NCBI GenBank assembly: GCA_022457155.1
Contig: JAJGOT010000272.1
Location: 492,001-556,000, forward strand
Reading direction: 5' to 3'
Origin: Cladopsammia gracilis
Taxonomy: Eukaryota > Cnidaria > Anthozoa > Scleractinia > Dendrophylliidae
Length of the DNA stretch: 64,000 bases
The translations under genes were made by a program, and so were the position numbers. The notes below the pieces were generated by a model that saw nothing but the letters and a program-made list of their open reading frames with translations, was not told the origin of the DNA and did no database searches. Each line of letters begins with the position of its first letter. Within the stretch, counting starts at the first letter, position 1. Positions 57,434 to 64,000 of the stretch are shown in pieces.

Positions 57434-58095
57434 AGCATTTGAGATAAAATTTTGTCAAGGGACAAATTTTTAATCCATTTATCATTGTTATTCTGTTTTT
57501 CTTTGAAATGGCACAAAGATGCGTTTTGATAAAGTAGCACTTTTCGCCTCACTCTTAGTGTCGTAGTAACACAGTAGAATATTCGGACCGACCATACATC
57601 AGATAATTATTGCTTACTGAAGGTGTTTATAACGAAGTTTTCCACTGAATGTACTCGTACGTCCAAATTGGTCATTCATTTGATTAGAATATCGACATCC
57701 ATTACGATACAAAATCAATAATCAGTGGCTTCCAAAAAAATTCTAATACAGTCCTATTTGAGTATTCTTTAGAATCTGATTGAAAATAACGACAGACCAT
57801 GATAGTAGCTTGTGATTCATTTATAGTTGTGATCATAAGTCAAAACACCGATAAAAAAAAACTGGATATTTGAAACGCGCAAATGCCAAACAAGAGGACA
57901 TTAAACTGCCATAAAATTTACAAACACTTTTACATCCTTCAACCAAAGTTCACCAGCCAAAATTATGCTTTTATCTGCCAGGGTTTGAAATGAATTCACA
58001 ATTCTTCGGGGGAAAATTGTACTGCGATGTTTGAGCGCAGTTTTGTACAAAGCATGCAGCTTTCTCGTATGCATTTTGCTATTCATAGTCCCCTT
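57434..58095. repeat. Segmental duplicate carrying the empty site
   Basis: Diverged copy of 40853-41035 + 42440-42545 + 51668-52045 in one continuous piece. At about 57712 it reads ACAAAATCAATAATCAGTGG where the other copy has the TTAA element. Confidence 0.75.
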
Positions 58096-60124
58096 TTTTT
58101 CCTAGTGCCACAACGGGAGATTAAGATCCTTCTAGATTCTAACAATTTGTTGCCTGGTCCGTGAAACACTCGTAGACTTGGAAGTCCAGTTGTCCAATGA
58201 TGAAACGTTTTAGATCTTCATGAACATAAAACACAAAATCACTCGTTATTTAACCTACTGAAAAGCTCACCTTCTATTTCCAACGCTTCGATAAGTGATA
58301 TCAGATCTGACAGTTAGCCTTGACTGATATCTTTGTTGCAGAGAAACGTTTACAAGAACACAAGCCAAATAACAGCAAGTGAAACCTCTCGTATATGACT
58401 GACCACTTTCTCAATATAAAAGCATGCAGGCACCTTCAAATAGAAAATGGGTGGTTCCTGCACGAGGGGCTCTACTTTGTAGAAGTTCTTGAATAATGCC
58501 CATGAAAATATTTTCTCTTAATGTCGATTTAACGCAAAACTTTGCAGTATCCTTTATTTTACTTATTTTTCTCGGTAAAATGTAATTCATGGTGACTCAC
58601 CTGACTAATTTTGAAAGTATCAAAATGCTTGAAATGTCGAAATTCTAGCCGACAAGTCAAGAAAATATAATGATCAACATTGTAAAAAGGGCAATAATGT
58701 ATAACCCTCAAGGTGTATATATATTCAAGTATTCGCGCCTCGCTGTCTACAAGCTTAAGAACATTTATTTTACTAACTAACCGAGGTCCTAAAACTTTCT
58801 GATAGTCAACGTATTACATGCAGTCCTGATCGATAAGCTGGACACCTAAGCACTCGCTGTCATTTCAGCCAAGTCAAAGTCAAATTTACATGACCTGATT
58901 GCGCCCTATCGGCCTAACGAAGACAAAGGCATCCATCACGCTAACATTCCTTCAACCAAACCGCATTTATAGCTAAAGAAAAAGAAGTTCTCATTACAGT
59001 TTACAAGGAACATTCAACTGAGTCCTGCAAGACTGGAAAGATCTCTTCTTTCTTGATCCTTCTGAAATCTCTCTTACCCAAGTCCTTCTCGAAAGCGCTT
59101 GTTTAAACTTTCAGAAGAACCCTCATGCATTATACAGAGTTTATTAGACGCCGTGGTGGCTTCTCATACACCTCATATACAGGGCTTCTGATATTGAAAC
59201 GAAGTGCCAGATTATTCATCCTCAGTACAGTAGATGGATTATCAACAACGAATTAACTGCATCAGCAGTGAATAACCGTATTAATAGTGCTTTATGTAAA
59301 CACATGTGTGCAAGGAGTGATTTGTTCGTGAATGTAACGTTACCTGATCACTTTGACACTATCGCCAGACTTTGAAAGTTTGCTTGCTTGGCAATCTAGA
59401 TCTGCTAGATTCTTCTAAGATTTCTAATATTCAAATCATTGAACTGCGATAGTTAAGAACCCAAACTGTTTAAAGGCCAGTGGTGGCTACTTTAATAATA
59501 GTTTTTCTTTGTTGATAAATGCCTTAGGGCTAGGGTGGTTAATTAAATGTGCGAAGGTTAGCATTGATTGATTATACTTTGTCAATGATCCTTTTAAACT
59601 TAAATTAGCGAACGACTACTATAAATATACTTCTCACCTGCTAAATATTCGAAGGAAGAAAGATCGTATTTGTGATTTCTTCTAAACTCAAAAAGAAAAA
59701 GTATTCGTTTTCAAGAGAAAACAAGGTAAAAAACAAATTATATCGGCTGCTTTGATGTTTTTGATAACCTAAAATAACTTAATTTGTAGGTGAAGCGTGA
59801 ATCGTCCCACTGAGTAGGCTTTTTCGGATTACCAAACCAAACACTATTCTCAGTACCGAAAATAAAGCAAGAATATTTCCATAACAATACATATCCCGTT
59901 GTATAAATTACCATCATTCTTTGTATTGTGCGCATTTGTCGATCGAACAACATCTCAGAGTGTGGCCAGCGACCCACCCTCCCAACCCCCAGGCATGACG
60001 CGATGCACTGCCTTCAATGCATATGACTGTACCGCTGTCGACACTTGTGGACAGTGACCATTTTCACCCTCCCATATCTCATTGTATCTTCATGTGCATT
60101 GTAGGTAGTGAGAATATGTTACTA
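58096..60124. other. Intergenic, no feature seen
   Basis: AT-rich sequence without credible coding frames or clear repeats. Confidence 0.35.
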
Positions 60125-60311
60125 CAGTAAAACCTGTATCAAGCGGACCCCATATTAAGCGGACACCCTCTATTTAGCAGACACCAGCTGCTTGGGTCCC
60201 TAAATTTTCTTCCCATATTTACTGTAAAACGGACCTGTATTCAGCGGATCCCTCTATTAAGGGGACACTAGCGTGAGTCCCGACGGTGTCCGCTTAATAC
60301 AGGTTTCACTG
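60125..60311. mobile_element. TA-flanked MITE (CAGTAAAACCTGT ends)
   Basis: Terminal CAGTAAAACCTGTATCAAGC and inverse AATACAGGTTTCACTG, TA at both flanks, with degenerate internal AGCGGACCC/GCGGACAC repeats. Tc1/mariner-type. Confidence 0.75.
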
Positions 60312-60725
60312 TATTTTAAAACTGTTTTTAATGTATTTTGAAAAGCTATTTTTTAATCTATTTTTGAAAAACATATTTAAAAAATATGTATTTGAATCAT
60401 GTCTTTTAAGTAGTTTTTGACTTATTTTTTAAGTTTTTGACTTATTTTTTCTTTGTTTTTTGACTTATTTTTTCTTGTTTAAAACTATATTGAAATATAT
60501 TTTAAAGACCTTTTTAAAGTGTACAACATGTAGTTTTGATGGATTCAGATCCACAGAAACGTTTTAAAATATATTTCAAATAGGTTTTAACACCTTCAAA
60601 AATAGTGGAAAATTAACATCAAAACAGTTTACAAATTTTTAAAAAACACGTCATAAATTCTCAAACTATTTGTCAGCTGTTTGAAAAACAATTTTGAATG
60701 TATTTGTATTCATACATTACATACA

Positions 60726-61010
60726 TTAATTTCTGTCGTTCCGTACGGAACATGGGTCGTCCACCAGAGTTCGCCATCCCCTCCTGTCCTGGGCCTTCCG
60801 CTCGAGCTGTCCCCACGTCAGGCCAACGGTCTTCGCTTCAGCTTCAGTTGAGCGCCGCCAGGTGGTCTTCGGCCGTCCTCGTTTGCGCTTCCCTTGGGGT
60901 GTCCACCGTAGCCCTCTTCGTGTGACATTGTCTGCAGGTTTCCTCAGCGTATGTCCAAGCCAACGCCACTTGCGTCTCTTGATCTGTTGATTTGTATTCA
61001 ACACAGGTTT
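60726..61010 (-). pseudogene. LINE (RTE-like) ORF C-terminal fragment
   Basis: Minus-strand translation has K-R-R-K-W-R-W-L-G-H-T-L-R-K-P, P-Q-G-K-R-K-R-G-R-P and W-G-Q-L-E-R-K-A-Q-D-R-R-G-W, the conserved tail of many invertebrate RTE-type LINEs. Only this terminal piece remains. It lies in low-complexity T/A-rich repeats that recur on both sides. Confidence 0.75.
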
Positions 61011-61079
61011 AAAATTCGTGCTTAAAATATGTATTTGAATCGTGTTTTTCAAGTAGTTTTTTACTTATTTTAACGATGC

Positions 61080-61708
61080 TTAAGGTGGCTTCCTATAGTT
61101 TTATAGCCGCGCGCGCGCTGATGACGCGAACGTTAGTAAATTTGCGTGCGCTCATACGAAAAAGTACATTTTTCCTGATTTTATGACGTCAGCAAAGCCA
61201 AAAAAGGCAAAATTAAGAGCAGATTTTCTCGCGTTTCCTTTGGTGAATCTTTTTAAAAGTTCGCATAGTTTGAGATAAAAACTCAATCTTTCATACATTC
61301 TTTTTTAGGAAAACATCTGTTGGAACAATTTAGTTAAACAGGTAAAAATATGAAATATTGCGTGATATTGCGAAAACCGTCTGAACGACCCCATGTTTTT
61401 ATCTTTCCAAAATGTTGCCCGTAATCATTTCCACAATATATCAAAGTTAAAAAAAAATTCACCGAAGGAAACTCTAAATATTAAAGAATAAAGGTCAATT
61501 TTTGCAAAATATTTGCCGTTCTTTAGATGCTGCGTTGCCATGGCAATGGCCTCTACCAAAACAATTGACAATAAATAAACATGCATAAATATGTTGGAAT
61601 ACTAAATCTCATGAACCGAAATTGCAAGATAAGAAAATTGGGCCTTACTTTGTAATTCATGATAGGTAGTGTAGGTGCTTTTGTTAATACTCTAGGTGGC
61701 CACCTTAA
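61080..61708. mobile_element. MITE with TTAAGGTGGC ends
   Basis: TTAAGGTGGCTTCC at left, GTGGCCACCTTAA at right. The interior has GCGCGCGCGCTGATGACG like its relative at 28324-30038. Confidence 0.7.
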
Positions 61709-64000
61709 ACCTGTTTGAAACACTATTGTAACCTATTTTGAAACGCCTCTATATTTCGTGAATGGAGAAAATGGGTGATGTTTCAAAATATATTATAAAT
61801 AGTACTTAAATCGGGTTTACAACCTGAAAATACACTCAAAATAGATTTTAAAAACCACATGGAGTCGCATTTTGCAATAAATGGTTTATTCACAATTTCA
61901 TAATTATGTATGTCCAAATACAATAAAAAATATATTTGAAATATTTTATAAATTCCTTACAAATAATTTTAAAACCTGGTTCAAACCTATTATGAAGAGC
62001 TACTTCAAAAAAACGTATTGCTTTGCTGTGACTTCCTGCAACAGGTCCTTTTTGCGCATCTTTGCACTGTTGTTGCCAAATACATCTGAAGGATCCCATT
62101 TTTTAGTACGAGAAGTAAAGTTTTAGAAGTACGAGCTGAGTCGATCAATCTGCAGGGTGAATCTGATCAATGTTGTTTACAAACTTGGAATGCTCGTTTT
62201 TTAGCTCCTACAGCCATAATGACGAGATCAGAAACTTTTCTGAGGAAACATCAAGTATATATCATTTTCGAGAGGTGATTACCAAAGGAATTTTACGAAA
62301 ATTGTGCTCCTTCATTCACTCCTTGTCGAGCGGTTAAACTTTGAACCAGTTTTCATTCAGCTACGCCAAGAAACACTGCGACCGCGACAACGCGAAAATT
62401 TCGCGCCTTTTTTGTCCAATCATGTGAACATTATTTTTCTCTTTTCTTCTCTTTTTTTTTTCTTTTCCCTTTTTTAACTAATAGTTCACGCACTTTTTCG
62501 CCCAAAAACACGAAATTGCAGGTAGCAGTCATTTCACTTTCCTTCAAAATGCGAAATTTACCGCCATCGCTGGTTATACGTCATGTAGACATAACGTTTA
62601 TCGATAGCTTTTTGACCATATTTTTACCATATTTGTGTTGAATTATAAATTTAGTTATCTACTTATGTCTTATTAATTATTGACCTGAGTTTTAAAACTC
62701 AATTTGAATTAAAGTTACTTTATCTTCATAAATACGAGTACAAAAGCAAACTAGAATTCTCATTAACACAATACACAAATCATAATGATCACAGATATTT
62801 TTATTAAACTTAGCTGTGGCAAATAGACACTGAGTAATATTTGTAAACTGTGACTGAGACAATTGCTGATTAAGTCAGTTGTATTAGCTTTCAATTGATA
62901 TCTGATCCAATTGGGTCGAAAGGAGAGGTGTCAACTTCTATTAAACAGGATGATCCCAAGCGAGGCTGCCATTACAGACAACCTCAGCAAGGAAATTGCC
63001 AGTAGGCAAGTGTATGTCTTGCCTTGACAAAACTACGGCCCCGAGCTTACAGAAGTGAACTTTCCTTTACTGTTGTCAGTTGACTTTCCGTTTATTATTC
63101 AATCAATGGTAAATACTTAGAATGTTATGAAAATTAGTTTTAAATGACAGACAGCTCATGTACCGATTTCCGCTACAAGCGAACTGATAACGCATGGTAT
63201 GCGTGATAGTCTTAAACTATTTTCTCTGGGGAACTCGCACACAATGCCCCTCTATTCCTAATTAGATATATGCGCCGTGCAGTATGTGGCCCAATGGGAC
63301 GCATTAAGTAAACATATACTTTGTGTTCAGTATAAAGTGCTCGTCTTACGCCAAAACATCCCTCAGACTTTTCGACAGGGACGACCGTCACATAGCTTCG
63401 CCCACCTTCCTCCCGGCAGCGATGAACCACTCTTTTCCCCTGGGAGCTACCCGCTCCCAATCGCCTCGGGCTGATTCTCCCATATCTCATCACAGCCCGG
63501 GCATTATTTGCCGGGGATCCCAGTGAGAATATATTACGATTAAATCATAAAGGAAAGTCAATTGCACATTTTGCATTGAAATATTCTGAAATATGACATG
63601 CACGCAGGGTTGCCTCTCACACCAAATGTAAATAGGACAATCACATGACTTTTGGAGGACACAAATAAACTATATGCCCGACAAAAGTCATGTGATTATC
63701 ATTATTATCAATACACAAGGCCAAAAAAATGTTTAACAGAGATGTAGCATGAAACTATGGTATGGGGCTGTAAATGCGTTTGCAGCCCGTCAAATTCAAT
63801 ATCGCCCGCCACTCACGCGTGTTTTCTCGAAGGCAGTTTCTTATTTGGCCGCGTATATTCATAATAATGCGCATTTCATAAGCAAATTACATATTTACAA
63901 TACCACCAACTCCCCTTATCCTTTTTATTCAACTATCTCTACACTAATCCAATTTATCCATAAGCTTGAAGTTGCTATGTCAACTGATATGACGTCACTA
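61709..64000. other. Right end of window, no gene recognised
   Basis: Mostly AT-rich. A GC-richer block at about 63230-63535 has overlapping short frames on both strands but none resembles a known protein. A small hairpin with AATCACATGACTTTTG and its complement lies at 63638-63698. Confidence 0.35.

Noticed and set aside
63212..63526. Three overlapping frames in a GC-richer block
   Set aside because: Mutually overlapping on both strands with no recognisable domain; probably composition-driven.

Overview
This is eukaryotic, metazoan DNA: AT-rich, with intron-split genes carrying GT..AG splice sites and dense, layered transposable elements. The repeat repertoire suggests a cnidarian, most likely a stony coral or a close relative. 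It includes Penelope-like elements with GIY-YIG domains and hammerhead ribozymes, a tRNA-derived SINE, hairpin MITEs with TTAA, TWA and TA target duplications, and an integrase (Ginger-type) DNA transposon. The species assignment is inference; the gene and repeat structures are read directly.

Layout. 1.2-2.8 kb (+): the last three coding exons of an unidentified gene. 3.9-8.2 kb (+): a complete three-exon gene for a 132-residue protein with an N-myristoylation-like start and a Polycomb-type SAM domain; a 106-bp tandem repeat fills its second intron and 3' flank. 12.9-35.1 kb (-): a complete nine-exon ABCC4/MRP4-like ABC transporter of 1285 residues, all phases closing. Its introns hold most of the repeats of the left half: a 3.4-kb inverted structure built on a Penelope-like fragment in intron 5, several CCAAT-rich MITEs, two minisatellites, (TA)n tracts, a SINE and large direct duplications in intron 1. 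The two genes are convergent.

35-64 kb: no complete host gene was recognised, only one candidate unassigned exon near 38 kb. The centre is a Russian-doll insertion at 42.5-51.7 kb. A TTAA-flanked foldback element carries a 9-bp-TSD element, which carries a 7.8-kb integrase-type transposon (TGT..ACA ends, 6-bp TSD). That transposon carries a 3.5-kb TA-flanked element whose ends are inverted 16-bp satellite arrays plus a perfect 136-bp-arm palindrome. The integrase transposon encodes an integrase fused to an OTU cysteine-protease domain, split by a frameshift at an 11-A run. The uninterrupted target of the outermost element survives in a diverged duplicate at 57.4-58.1 kb. Further right are a 2.4-kb element with 8-bp TSDs and an embedded Penelope-like pseudogene with two opposed hammerhead ribozymes, two truncated LINE ends, and more MITEs.

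The host genes show no obvious functional link: one is a putative SAM-domain polymer or adaptor protein, the other a membrane efflux pump.
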